NCBI GenBank assembly: GCA_964564625.1
Contig: CAZMBE010000006.1
Location: forward strand, 1-64,000
Direction: 5' to 3'
DNA from: UBA2185 sp964564625
GTDB lineage: Bacteria; Desulfobacterota; Syntrophia; Syntrophales; UBA2185
Length of the DNA stretch: 64,000 nt
Positions 43,225 to 51,795 of this stretch are shown here, in pieces. The position numbers and the translations under genes are program-made. Numbering within the stretch: position 1 is the first letter of the stretch; the number at the start of each line of letters is the position of its first letter. The notes under the pieces are model-generated. The model ran no database searches and had not been told where the DNA came from. It saw nothing but the letters and a program-made list of their open reading frames with translations.

Positions 43225-45937
43225 ATTTACCAGCCTTCATTCGTCTTCGCAAATGCACCTTGAGTATCTCCATTGATGCAAAGACGACCATACCGAATGC
43301 CAGGATCATCCCGATTGTCTGAAACGTCGGCATGGTTACGCCAAAGGCGTCTCGAACGGTGGAAATCTGAAGGACGGCAGCGGTCAGTATAAACTGAGAG
43401 ATGACGGCAATAGTCAGCCACATATGGGGCGGCGCCTGGAAGACGCTGTAGCGCATGGAACGGAAGTTGAGTGCGATGATGAGTTCGATGATGATGAACA
43501 GAAAAAATATCTCTGTCCGCGCATAGGTGATGTCGATCAGATCATGGAAGAAGAGAAGAAAGAAAAAGGGGATTTCGATCAGGAACGCCATGGCAATGAA
43601 CACCTTGACGTCCCATGAGAAGACACTCTCTCTCGGATCGCGGGGAGGCCGCTGCATGATGTCGGGATCGGGAGGCGAAATGCCGAGGGCAAGGGCCGGC
43701 AATCCATCGGTGACGAGGTTGATGTACAGAATTGCCGCAGGCAGCAGGGGGAGATACTCAGCTCCCATGACGAGGACAACCCCGCCTATCACAACGACTT
43801 CCGTGATGTTACACCGGAGGAGAAAGGTCAGATATTTCTTGATATTATCGTAAATCCAGCGCCCCCGTTCGATGGCGCTGACGATTGTCGCAAAGTTGTC
43901 ATCGCTCAATACCATATCGGCGGACTCTTTCGCGACTTCCGTACCGGTAATCCCCATGGCGATACCGATGTCCGCCTGCTTCAGGGCCGGTGCGTCGTTC
44001 ACCCCATCGCCCGTCATGGCAACGACTTCCCCCTGTTTTTTCCATGCCTTCACGATCTTGAGTTTATCCATGGGTGAGACACGGGCGTACACACTTACCG
44101 TATCGACGATCTTTTCGAATTCATCATCAGACATCTTCTCAAGTTCTTCACCGGTTAACACCCGATCGCCCTCGGTATAAAAACCAATCTCTTTCGCGAT
44201 TGCCACCGCCGTCAGTTTGTGATCGCCGGTGATCATTACCGGCTTGATGTGCACCTCCTTGCAGATGCGCGTTGCCTCGATTGCTTCCTCACGCGGCGGG
44301 TCCATCATGCCAACAAGTCCGAGAAACGTGAAGCCCCGTTCAATGGCATCCTCGTCGCAGGCCGCCCCATCGGGAACCATACGATACGCGATGCCGAGGA
44401 CGCGGAGGGCGTCCTTTGCCATTGTCTCGTTCGCCATGAAAACAGCGTTACGCTCACCCATGCCGATTGGTTTTGCGACTCCTCCATGCATAACATTGGA
44501 GCAACGCTCAAGAACAACTTCCGGGGCGCCTTTCATGAACGCCATCAGCGTGCTGTCCTTCATCCTGTGGATCGTCGTCATGCGCTTCCGTTCAGAGCTG
44601 AAAGGTACCTCCTCGATGCGTTCGTTTTCGAGACGCAAATCGCTCTGGCGCATGCTGGCCTTTTCTGCAGCAACGATGAGGGCTCCCTCCGTAGGATCGC
44701 CTTTAATTATCCATTTCCCGTCCTGATTTTCGAGGACTGCGTCATTGCAAAGGACGCCGGCATGCAGCAAGAGTCGCAGTGATGGTATTGTATCGGGAGC
44801 GACCTGCAGGGCGTTTCGATCCTTGAAATGACCTTCCGGTACATAGCCGGAGCCGGAAATGTCAAAGAATGTGTTGTCTGTGAAGATTTGCCTGACAGTC
44901 ATTTCCCCTTTGGTAAGTGTCCCGGTCTTGTCGGAACAAATGACCGTTGTGCAGCCGAGTGTTTCGACTGCAGGCATCTTCCGAACAAGGGCGTTTCGCT
45001 TTGCCATCTGGTGCATGCCGATAGCGAGTGCACCGGTCACAATTGCCGCGAGAGCCTCGGGCACGGCGGCAACAGCGAGGGATACCGCAAACATCACCAT
45101 TGCGACGAGGAAGGAGAAATCGATCACGCCGGTGAACGCCTCGCGTGTAATACTGACTGCCGCAACCAGAAAGCAGATGGCGAATGAAATGATGCCGAGC
45201 CATTTGCCGATCTCTTCCGTCCGTTTTTCAAGAGGTGTCTTTTCCGTCTCGATGCCGGCCACCTCTTCGGCAATTTTGCCGAACTCTGTCTGCATAGCCG
45301 TTGCCGTAACGACCGCCTTCGCCCTTCCATAGCTGACCGTCGTTCCGGCAAAGACCATGTTTTTGCGGTCGCCGACGGAAACGTGCTCTGGCAGGCAAGT
45401 ACAATGTTTGCCCACAGGCATTGATTCCCCCGTCAGCGGCGCCTCGTCGCACTTGAACGAAAATGCTTCAATCAGCCGCGCATCCGCAGGTACGCGGTCT
45501 CCCGCTTCGAGGAGAAGAATATCCCCAGGAACAAGCTCTTTGGACGGCGCCTCGATTACTCTACCGTCACGGAGGACGGTTATTGTAGGCGAGAGCATAT
45601 TTTTCAGCGCTTCCAGGGCCCGTTCTGCCCTATATTCCTGGGAAAAGCCGAGGATGGCGCAGAAAATGACGATTATAAAGATGAGGGCTGCGTCGAAATG
45701 CTCGCCGACCAAAGCCGAAAGCACCGTTGCAACGAGGAGGATAATGATGAGAAGATTCTTGAACTGGTTCAGAAAGAGCGCCAATGGAGATACCCCCTTC
45801 TCTTGCCTCAGTTCGTTGAAACCATATGTTTTAATTCTCTCTGCAGCAACGTCCGTAGCAAGCCCCCGATGTATGTCCGTTTCGAGAAGCTCCAGTACTC
45901 TCTCAGTGTCCAGAGCGTGCCATATTTTTCCGGTCAT
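43223..45937 (-). CDS. P-type Ca2+-transporting ATPase (P2A-like)
   Basis: This 904-residue pump has the cation-ATPase N-terminal domain (WHALDTERVLELLETDIHRG, NELRQEKG), the actuator motif LTGESMPVGK, phosphorylation site ICSDKTGTLTKGE, KGAPEVVLERC (nucleotide binding), MTGDGVNDAPALKQADIGIA and the C-terminal helices. Helix 4 carries VAAVPEALAAIVT and helix 6 NLVTDGLPALALG, the acidic/Asn ligands expected for calcium transport in PMR1/SERCA-like bacterial enzymes. It would export Ca2+, or possibly Mn2+. The start follows AGAGGGA. It appears monocistronic. Confidence 0.93.
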   Translation of the reverse strand: MTGKIWHALDTERVLELLETDIHRGLATDVAAERIKTYGFNELRQEKGVSPLALFLNQFKNLLIIILLVATVLSALVGEHFDAALIFIIVIFCAILGFSQEYRAERALEALKNMLSPTITVLRDGRVIEAPSKELVPGDILLLEAGDRVPADARLIEAFSFKCDEAPLTGESMPVGKHCTCLPEHVSVGDRKNMVFAGTTVSYGRAKAVVTATAMQTEFGKIAEEVAGIETEKTPLEKRTEEIGKWLGIISFAICFLVAAVSITREAFTGVIDFSFLVAMVMFAVSLAVAAVPEALAAIVTGALAIGMHQMAKRNALVRKMPAVETLGCTTVICSDKTGTLTKGEMTVRQIFTDNTFFDISGSGYVPEGHFKDRNALQVAPDTIPSLRLLLHAGVLCNDAVLENQDGKWIIKGDPTEGALIVAAEKASMRQSDLRLENERIEEVPFSSERKRMTTIHRMKDSTLMAFMKGAPEVVLERCSNVMHGGVAKPIGMGERNAVFMANETMAKDALRVLGIAYRMVPDGAACDEDAIERGFTFLGLVGMMDPPREEAIEATRICKEVHIKPVMITGDHKLTAVAIAKEIGFYTEGDRVLTGEELEKMSDDEFEKIVDTVSVYARVSPMDKLKIVKAWKKQGEVVAMTGDGVNDAPALKQADIGIAMGITGTEVAKESADMVLSDDNFATIVSAIERGRWIYDNIKKYLTFLLRCNITEVVVIGGVVLVMGAEYLPLLPAAILYINLVTDGLPALALGISPPDPDIMQRPPRDPRESVFSWDVKVFIAMAFLIEIPFFFLLFFHDLIDITYARTEIFFLFIIIELIIALNFRSMRYSVFQAPPHMWLTIAVISQFILTAAVLQISTVRDAFGVTMPTFQTIGMILAFGMVVFASMEILKVHLRRRMKAGK

Positions 45938-46128
45938 AAAATCCCTCTGAGTGATTTTTTATGTAACCGTCAGGGCGTCTTTATTATCATAACACCAAGA
46001 ACGAATCCATATAATTGAGGTTTGTTTTTTGATTGATTATGTAATAGTATTTTAACCTCTTTAGCTTTGTCATTGACTGGGTGTTTCATAAACCGATTAT
46101 TCCTTATCAACAATTATAGGGGGGTAGT

Positions 46129-46284
46129 ATGGATACGTTCACTTTTGGCATAACCATGACTATTGTCGGCATGGGGAGCACACTCCTTAGTCTCTGGTTC
46201 CTGACCCTGATCATCAATCTGCTGAAACGCATATTTCCGTACCAGGAATCAAACAATGAGAAAAAAAAGGAGGCCAAATCATGA
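46129..46284 (+). CDS. Na+-pump decarboxylase gamma-type small subunit (OadG-like)
   Basis: This 51-residue protein is too short for most gene finders. It has one membrane helix (TMTIVGMGSTLLSLWFLTLIINLL) followed by a charged Lys/Glu tail, the layout of OadG/MmdD-type subunits. It starts behind TAGGGGGG, and its TGA overlaps the ATG of the beta subunit (ATGA), so the two are coupled. The gamma subunit assembles the membrane decarboxylase complex. Confidence 0.75.
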   Translation: MDTFTFGITMTIVGMGSTLLSLWFLTLIINLLKRIFPYQESNNEKKKEAKS

Positions 46285-47420
46285 TGTCAGCATTCCAATC
46301 CGGTTTAAGTAGCCTGGTAATGGGGTTCGGCCTTTTGACCATTGAAAACATCATTATGATGGCGGTCGGCTGCGCACTCCTTTATCTGGGAATCAAAAAG
46401 AATTACGAACCACTTCTCCTCGTTCCTATTGGGTTCGGAGCTTTACTGGTGAACATTCCCCTGGCAGGCATGATGGCGCCGGATGGCCTGCTCCGGCATT
46501 TTTATGATGCCGGCGTCATGACGGAGATATTTCCCTGCCTGATCTTTATCGGCATCGGCGCAATGACGGATTTTGGCCCTCTCCTGGAAAATCCGAAGAT
46601 TCTCCTCCTGGGGGCGGCAGGGCAGTTCGGGATATTTCTGACACTCGCGTTGGCCCTGCTGTTAGGATTTTCACAGCTCGATGCGGTAGCCATAGGAATT
46701 ATAGGGGCCTGCGACGGTCCAACGTCTATCTATGTGACGTCGAAGTATGCACCTCATCTGCTGGGGGCGGTATCCGTAGCAGCATATGGATATATGTCCC
46801 TGGTGCCCCTCATTCAGCCACCCATCATGCGCATTCTCACGACGGATAAGGAAAGGAAGGTGAGAATGGAGTACCCGAAAAAATCCGCTTCCCCGGCGCT
46901 CAAGATTCTTTTCCCCGTGGTCGTCACAATTGTGACCTGCCTGATCGCCCCCATGGGGACGCCACTCATGGGAATGATCATGCTGGGGAATCTCATGAGG
47001 GAATCCGGCGCGGTAAGCCGCCTTACCAAGGCTTCGGAAAACGAGATTGCGAATGTGGTGACTCTCCTCCTTGGGCTTTCCATCGGCGCTACAATGGAGG
47101 GTGCCGCATTTCTCAAACCACAAACCCTTCTCATCCTCAGTCTCGGTTTTATTGCCATCTGCCTCGATACAGTTGCAGGGGTACTCTTCGGGAAACTCAT
47201 GTGCCTGTTAACGAAGGGCAAGATTAACCCGCTTATCGGGGCGGCAGGTATCTCGGCATACCCCATGGCGGCGCGCGTAGTCCAGGCCGAAGGCCGTAAA
47301 TATGATGAGAATAACTGGCTTTTGATGCACGCAGTCGGCGCGAATACGGGCGGCCAGATCGGGTCAGTCATGGCTGCCGGAATCATGCTCTCTGTATTGA
47401 AGGGAATGGGAATCGGTTAG
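46281..47420 (+). CDS. Na+-translocating decarboxylase beta subunit (OadB/MmdB/GcdB type)
   Basis: This 379-residue integral membrane protein carries out sodium transport coupled to decarboxylation of carboxybiotin. Family motifs include LLVPIGFGALLVNIP, PCLIFIGIGAMTDFGPLL, IGACDGPTSIYVTSKYAP, SVAAYGYMSLVPLIQPPIMR and AAGISAYPMAARVVQ. The carboxyltransferase alpha subunit and biotin carrier are not next to it. The complex could be oxaloacetate, methylmalonyl-CoA or glutaconyl-CoA decarboxylase. The nearby B12 mutase favours methylmalonyl-CoA, while the CoA transferase and glutaryl-CoA dehydrogenase would fit glutaconyl-CoA. The start follows AAGGAGG. Confidence 0.9.
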   Translation: MMSAFQSGLSSLVMGFGLLTIENIIMMAVGCALLYLGIKKNYEPLLLVPIGFGALLVNIPLAGMMAPDGLLRHFYDAGVMTEIFPCLIFIGIGAMTDFGPLLENPKILLLGAAGQFGIFLTLALALLLGFSQLDAVAIGIIGACDGPTSIYVTSKYAPHLLGAVSVAAYGYMSLVPLIQPPIMRILTTDKERKVRMEYPKKSASPALKILFPVVVTIVTCLIAPMGTPLMGMIMLGNLMRESGAVSRLTKASENEIANVVTLLLGLSIGATMEGAAFLKPQTLLILSLGFIAICLDTVAGVLFGKLMCLLTKGKINPLIGAAGISAYPMAARVVQAEGRKYDENNWLLMHAVGANTGGQIGSVMAAGIMLSVLKGMGIG

Positions 47421-47589
47421 TCGTGAGCCGGGATTTGGCAGGGTTAGTTATTTCGTATGCCCTGATTGACAGGTTTTTTGAAAAGTGCGGAGGGTTCAAT
47501 ATCATAATGAAGTTAAGCTTTTCATTGAGTAAAAAATACGTTATAATGAAATAAATAGGTACTTCATCACCAAGAAAGGAGGGAGTTTT

Positions 47590-47883
47590 ATGAAAGCAGC
47601 AATGGTTTTTACCGGCTCTGGACCCATTCTGATTCTGACCTCTTATCCTTCAATCGATGATCCCAATTTCATAAGTAAATTAAAGGCAAAGGGGATTAAA
47701 AAATTCATTGTTTCCGAGATTCCCATGGATCAATGTGAAAACCTCTATGGTTCCAATTACTTTGACATCGTGCGCGATCTCCGGAACGTGGATGATATGA
47801 GGGTCTTGGATTATGATGGCCACCGCATCTTGAATAATTTTTCTTTAAAAAAGATGGGGAAGCCTTTCATCTATGAGGATTAA
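47590..47883 (+). CDS. Small conserved-looking protein, unknown function
   Basis: This 97-residue soluble protein sits behind AAAGGAGGGAG. It looks globular and alpha/beta, with strand MKAAMVFTGSGPILILTSY, then IKKFIVSEIPMDQCENLYG, DLRNVDDMRVLDYDGHRIL and a C-terminal FSLKKMGKPFIYE. It has no membrane segment or metal motif. It stands first in a run of four small genes, each with a strong ribosome site, between the Na+-pump and mutase genes. I cannot name the family. Confidence 0.6.
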   Translation: MKAAMVFTGSGPILILTSYPSIDDPNFISKLKAKGIKKFIVSEIPMDQCENLYGSNYFDIVRDLRNVDDMRVLDYDGHRILNNFSLKKMGKPFIYED

Positions 47884-47946
47884 TTTATCTTTTTACGTGT
47901 CATTATGAATGATGACATAACACTGCAATAAAAGGGGGGGATAATT

Positions 47947-48240
47947 ATGATAAGAGTAATGATTGAAAGACATTGCCAGCCCGGTAAAGAGAAGCAACTC
48001 CGGGATCTGTTGCTGGAATTGAGATCTGTGGGCATGCGGCAGCATGGATACATCACCGGTGAGACGCTTCGGGAAGCGGAGAATCCCTCCGTCTTCATGG
48101 TCATCAGCACATGGATGACCCTTGAAGCCTGGAAAGTATGGCAGACTTCCAGACAGCGCCTGATAGTTGAGGAGATGATCGATTCTCTCCTCACTGAGAC
48201 AAGAAAAGTACGCGTTTTTGTTGAGTATTCAGAGGTCTGA
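47947..48240 (+). CDS. ABM-domain (antibiotic biosynthesis monooxygenase-like) protein
   Basis: This 97-residue ferredoxin-like-fold protein has the pattern MIRVMIERHCQPGKEKQLRDLLLEL, a central strand FMVISTWMTLEAWKVWQTS and terminal VFVEYSEV. This matches the small dimeric ABM family. These proteins include quinol monooxygenases and heme-degrading enzymes, but most are uncharacterised. In an anaerobe a monooxygenase role is doubtful. It lies 63 nt after the previous small gene, with an AAGGGGGGG site. Confidence 0.75.
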   Translation: MIRVMIERHCQPGKEKQLRDLLLELRSVGMRQHGYITGETLREAENPSVFMVISTWMTLEAWKVWQTSRQRLIVEEMIDSLLTETRKVRVFVEYSEV

Positions 48241-48410
48241 TCAGTGTCCGTCTGAAAGGAAAGCTTTGCCTCTGGTCTGGCGCGGGATCGAAGCGTGCCT
48301 TGTATCTCTACGTCCTTCCTTAAGAAGGGTCAGGTGCGATACGGGAAGGAGCGCAAGGGAGAAACCCCTTAAATAAACTTTTTACAACAGTATTCGCAAA
48401 GGAGGAGAAA

Positions 48411-48695
48411 ATGGGCACATTCTTTTTGTTTGGTAAATATTCATCAGCAGCGCTGAAGGGAATGAGCGCGAACCGGACTGAGAAGGTACTGAAACTCATC
48501 AAAAAGTTCGGAGGTGAAGTAAAATCGATTTATGCATTACTCGGAGAAGTAGACCTTGTTTTTATCCTTACCTTTCCGGATGTGGAAAAAGCGATGCAGG
48601 CATCCGTTGCCCTGACAAAACTCACGGGGATTTCCTTTACCACGCTGCCAGCCGTAACAGTGGAAGAATTTGACAAAATGATGGCAAAGGTTTGA
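48411..48695 (+). CDS. GYD-domain small protein
   Basis: This 94-residue protein resembles the GYD family: strand FFLFGKYSSAALKGMS, helix NRTEKVLKLIKKFGGEV, strand SIYALLGEVDLVFILTFPDVEKAM, then VALTKLTGISFTTLPAVTVEEFDKM. GYD proteins are small dimeric alpha/beta-barrel proteins without a known reaction. It has an AAAGGAGG site and lies within the run of four small genes. Confidence 0.75.
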   Translation: MGTFFLFGKYSSAALKGMSANRTEKVLKLIKKFGGEVKSIYALLGEVDLVFILTFPDVEKAMQASVALTKLTGISFTTLPAVTVEEFDKMMAKV

Positions 48696-48856
48696 GATTA
48701 TTTGCCACGGAGGGGGTAACGGGTTCCCTCTTTTGCAATAGGGAATCACCATGGATTGTATAACGAATGTAGAGAATTTATAATGGTTTGAAGGTTATCG
48801 TTAATACTAAACGGGGTGTGCAGATTAAAACGTTGTAGAGGAAAGGAGGGGTTATT

Positions 48857-49066
48857 ATGTCAGTGTATAGTATTATCGAACTCGTAGGATCAAGTCCAAC
48901 ATCGTGGGAAGATGCTACTCGACATGCCTTGGCAACCGCGTCCAAAACGCTCGAAGATCTTAGAATTGCAGAGGTTGTAAAACAGGATGTAACTGTTGAT
49001 AATGGGAAAATAACATCGTTTCGGGTAAGACTTAATATCTCGTTTAAGTATCATGAACGTGTGTAA
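48857..49066 (+). CDS. Dodecin family flavin-binding protein
   Basis: This 69-residue protein is complete for the family: YSIIELVGSSPTSWEDATRH, then ALATASKTLEDLRIAEVVKQ and the final strand ITSFRVRLNISFKYH. Dodecins form hollow dodecamers that store flavin (FMN, FAD or lumichrome) and sometimes CoA. Storage fits an organism rich in flavoenzymes. It has a GAAAGGAGGGG site. Confidence 0.9.
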   Translation: MSVYSIIELVGSSPTSWEDATRHALATASKTLEDLRIAEVVKQDVTVDNGKITSFRVRLNISFKYHERV

Positions 49067-49544
49067 AATTTTTCTTGGGTTGATGTTCCCCGCAGCACGC
49101 TGCGGGGAATGAAACCTGAGACTCTTCGACGTCACGGGGTCACTTCGACTAAGTCCTTTTTCTGCGGCTCTGCCTTGAAAAAAGCAAAGTTTCATTGAAT
49201 CCGGAGGCGAGCGAAGGGGGTACATTATTATTCCTTGCGGATCGAAAACTTTTCGTAATTTGATGCGGAGAGCTTCAACAAGAAATCATTTTCGCTTTGA
49301 ACTACCCATGTCCTGCCTGAAGCACCAATCTATAATTTTCTATCAGAAAATAGTTGACATAAAAGCTTTTGGATGATAGGAAGGACACGCAAAAAAACCG
49401 ATTCGCCCACCAATATTGAGACCTTTGAATAACGGTAAATTTGCCGAATAGACTGCAATGTATTAAAAATTTATGTATTAACTGTCAGCGGAAGGGTTTT
49501 CTATTCAAGGGTTTCCTATTGATTATATCTTCAGGAGGTAGATT
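49067..49544. other. Intergenic region before the B12 mutase genes
   Basis: About 480 bases. A hairpin TTCCCCGCAG/CTGCGGGGAA (49086-49109) directly follows the dodecin gene and may help terminate it, although no T tract follows. Near 49353 a TTGACA with a weak TAGGAA 17 nt on could be the mutase promoter. No B12 riboswitch was recognised. Confidence 0.45.
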
Positions 49545-51224
49545 ATGTTTGATGTAAAGGAGTTGGAAAAGATCAAAGCCGGGAAACAGAAATGGGCGGG
49601 AGGGCCTCTGGCGAAGACCTTGAGTAAAGCCCCGGAAAAAAAGGCTTTCACCACATGGTCCGGCATCCCTGTCGAGACTCTCTATACCCCGGCGGAAGTT
49701 GCCGGTATAGACTACGAGAGCAAAATCGGCTATCCCGGTATGTATCCGTATACCCGTGGTGTTCAGCCGAACATGTTTCGGGGCAGGTTCTGGACCATGC
49801 GTCAGTATGCCGGATTCGGCAGCGCCAAAGAGACGAATGCCCGCTACCGCTACCTGTTAGGTCAGGGGCAGACGGGATTGAGTGTGGCCTTTCATCTTCC
49901 CACCCAGGCAGGTTATGACAGTGACCATCCCCTCTCCATGGGCGAGGTAGGAAAGGTCGGCGCGGCCATAGACCATATCGGCGATATGCGCATTCTGTTT
50001 GACAAGATTCCTCTGGAAAAGGTCACCACGTCCATGACCGTCAATGCGGCAGCGACGGCGCTTCTGGGCATGTACCTGTCCGTTGCCGAAGAACAGGGTG
50101 CGAAGTACGATCAGTTGGGTGGAACCATACAGAATGATGTTTTGAAAGAAATCATCTGTCGTGGCCAGTATATCTATCCCCCCAAGCCGACCATGCGCCT
50201 CACCGTCGATCTGATCGAGTTCTGCCAGAAATATGTTCCCCGGTGGAACAGCATCAGTATCAGCGGGTATCACATCCGCGAATCAGGTTCCACTGCGGCT
50301 CAGGAAATAGCGTTCACCATCGCGGATGGAATCGCGTATGCTGAAGCCTGCGCAGCAAGAGGGATCCCAGTCGATAGTTTTGCACCGCGTCTCTCCTTCT
50401 TCTTTAATGCCTTCACCGATGTTCTGGAAGAGGTAGCAAAATTCCGCGCCGCGAGACGCGTATGGGCAAAAATCATGAAGGAGAGGTTCAAGGCCACAGA
50501 TCCCCGGTCCATGATGCTCCGTTACCATGTGCAGACCGGTGGTGTTACCCTGACGGCACAGCAGCCGTTGAACAACATCGTAAGAGTTGCCTTGCAGACA
50601 CTCGCCACCGCATTAGGCGGGAACCAGTCCCTCCATACAAATTCGTATGATGAGGCCCTGTGTCTCCCCACCCAGGGGGCAGTGACCGTCGCCCTCAGGA
50701 CCCAGCAGATTATCGCCGAGGAGAGCGGCGCCTGTGTGACCGTCGATCCTCTGGCCGGTTCTTACTATGTAGAGTACCTGACCGACAAGATCGAGGCGGA
50801 AGTCGAAGATTACATCAAGAAGATTGACGCCATGGGTGGAACCCTGACGGCCATCGAGCAGGGTTATATTCAGAAGGAAATTCAGAACAGTGCGTATCTG
50901 TTCCAGAAGTCGATTGATTCCGGTGAGCGGGCATATGTCGGCGTGAACAAATATACCATGGAAGAACCCCCCGTAACGGATCTCCTGAGAGTGGATATGA
51001 AGGTTGGCGAAGAAAAGGCCAAGGAACTCAAGGAATGGCGAGCCAAGCGCGATAATGCCGCCTGGAAAAAGGCCCTGGATAAACTGCGTGATGTATCAAA
51101 GACAGATACAAACGTAATGCCAGCTGTTATTGAGGCAGTAAAGGCCGGGGCTACCGTCGGCGAAGTCTGTGACGTGTGGCGTGATGTATTCGGGCAGTAT
51201 CGACCCAAGGAATTTATTTCATAA
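49545..51224 (+). CDS. B12-dependent acyl-CoA mutase, large (catalytic) subunit, methylmalonyl-CoA mutase family
   Basis: This 559-residue barrel subunit lacks the B12 domain, which is a separate gene 19 nt downstream. Core motifs are YPYTRGVQPNMFRGRFWTMR, GLSVAFHLPTQAGYDSDHP, YIYPPKPTMRL, SISGYHIRESGST with His243, and the C-terminal LGGNQSLHTNSYDEALCLPT. The arginine that binds the methylmalonyl carboxylate is kept (Arg218), but the tyrosine usual in TMY is Phe78 and the common AFDLPT reads AFHLPT (His117). It is therefore a mutase, with methylmalonyl-CoA the default substrate but some doubt on specificity. The start follows CAGGAGG. Confidence 0.88.
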   Translation: MFDVKELEKIKAGKQKWAGGPLAKTLSKAPEKKAFTTWSGIPVETLYTPAEVAGIDYESKIGYPGMYPYTRGVQPNMFRGRFWTMRQYAGFGSAKETNARYRYLLGQGQTGLSVAFHLPTQAGYDSDHPLSMGEVGKVGAAIDHIGDMRILFDKIPLEKVTTSMTVNAAATALLGMYLSVAEEQGAKYDQLGGTIQNDVLKEIICRGQYIYPPKPTMRLTVDLIEFCQKYVPRWNSISISGYHIRESGSTAAQEIAFTIADGIAYAEACAARGIPVDSFAPRLSFFFNAFTDVLEEVAKFRAARRVWAKIMKERFKATDPRSMMLRYHVQTGGVTLTAQQPLNNIVRVALQTLATALGGNQSLHTNSYDEALCLPTQGAVTVALRTQQIIAEESGACVTVDPLAGSYYVEYLTDKIEAEVEDYIKKIDAMGGTLTAIEQGYIQKEIQNSAYLFQKSIDSGERAYVGVNKYTMEEPPVTDLLRVDMKVGEEKAKELKEWRAKRDNAAWKKALDKLRDVSKTDTNVMPAVIEAVKAGATVGEVCDVWRDVFGQYRPKEFIS

Positions 51225-51243
51225 TGTGTGGAGGTGACTTACA

Positions 51244-51645
51244 ATGGCAGAAAAGAAGATAAAAATTATCGTTGCAAAACCCGGGTTGGACGGCCACGAT
51301 CGTGGGGCCAAACTCCTTTCCCGTATCTTTGCTGAGGCCGGTATGGAAGTCGTCTACACCGGATTAAGGCAGACACCGGAAATGATTGTCGAAGCGGCGC
51401 TTCAGGAAGATGCTGATGTGGTTGGTTTGAGCAGTCTATCAGGTGTCCATAACTACTTCTTTCCGAGGGTGGTTGATCTGCTGAAGGAAAAGAAACTTGC
51501 TAATGTCCTCGTAGTTGGAGGAGGAATCATCCCACTGGAAGACATTCCCGAATTGAAGAAGGCGGGAGTTTCCGAAATCTTCGGACCGGGAACATCGACG
51601 GAAGTTATCGTTGATTTTATTAAATCGAACGTAAAAGCCAAGTAA
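51244..51645 (+). CDS. B12-binding small subunit of acyl-CoA mutase
   Basis: This 133-residue Rossmann-like cobalamin-binding protein has the base-off/His-on motif LDGHDRGAKL near residue 19. SSLSGVHNYFFPRVVDLL (the S-x-L site) and the VVGGGIIP...GPGTST lower-axial pocket follow. It binds adenosylcobalamin and docks to the catalytic subunit encoded just upstream. The stand-alone format is as in archaeal and many anaerobe mutases. The start follows GTGGAGGTG. Confidence 0.93.
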   Translation: MAEKKIKIIVAKPGLDGHDRGAKLLSRIFAEAGMEVVYTGLRQTPEMIVEAALQEDADVVGLSSLSGVHNYFFPRVVDLLKEKKLANVLVVGGGIIPLEDIPELKKAGVSEIFGPGTSTEVIVDFIKSNVKAK

Positions 51646-51684
51646 CGAAACGTCCGTAATGTACGGATACGCTGTAGAGATGAG

Positions 51685-51712
51685 CAGGGGAGGTTGCATA
51701 CCGCCTCCCCTG
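51685..51712 (+). terminator. Hairpin between mutase small subunit and meaB
   Basis: CAGGGGAGG and CCTCCCCTG form a perfect 9-bp stem with a 10-nt loop. Only TACTATTT follows, so it may attenuate or protect the mRNA rather than stop it fully. Confidence 0.5.
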
Positions 51713-51795
51713 TACTATTTAACTATAAATCGACCATTAGTTGATGCGTTTTGCGATTTACTAATGTATCACTGTTCAGGATCGAATAAAAAGCT

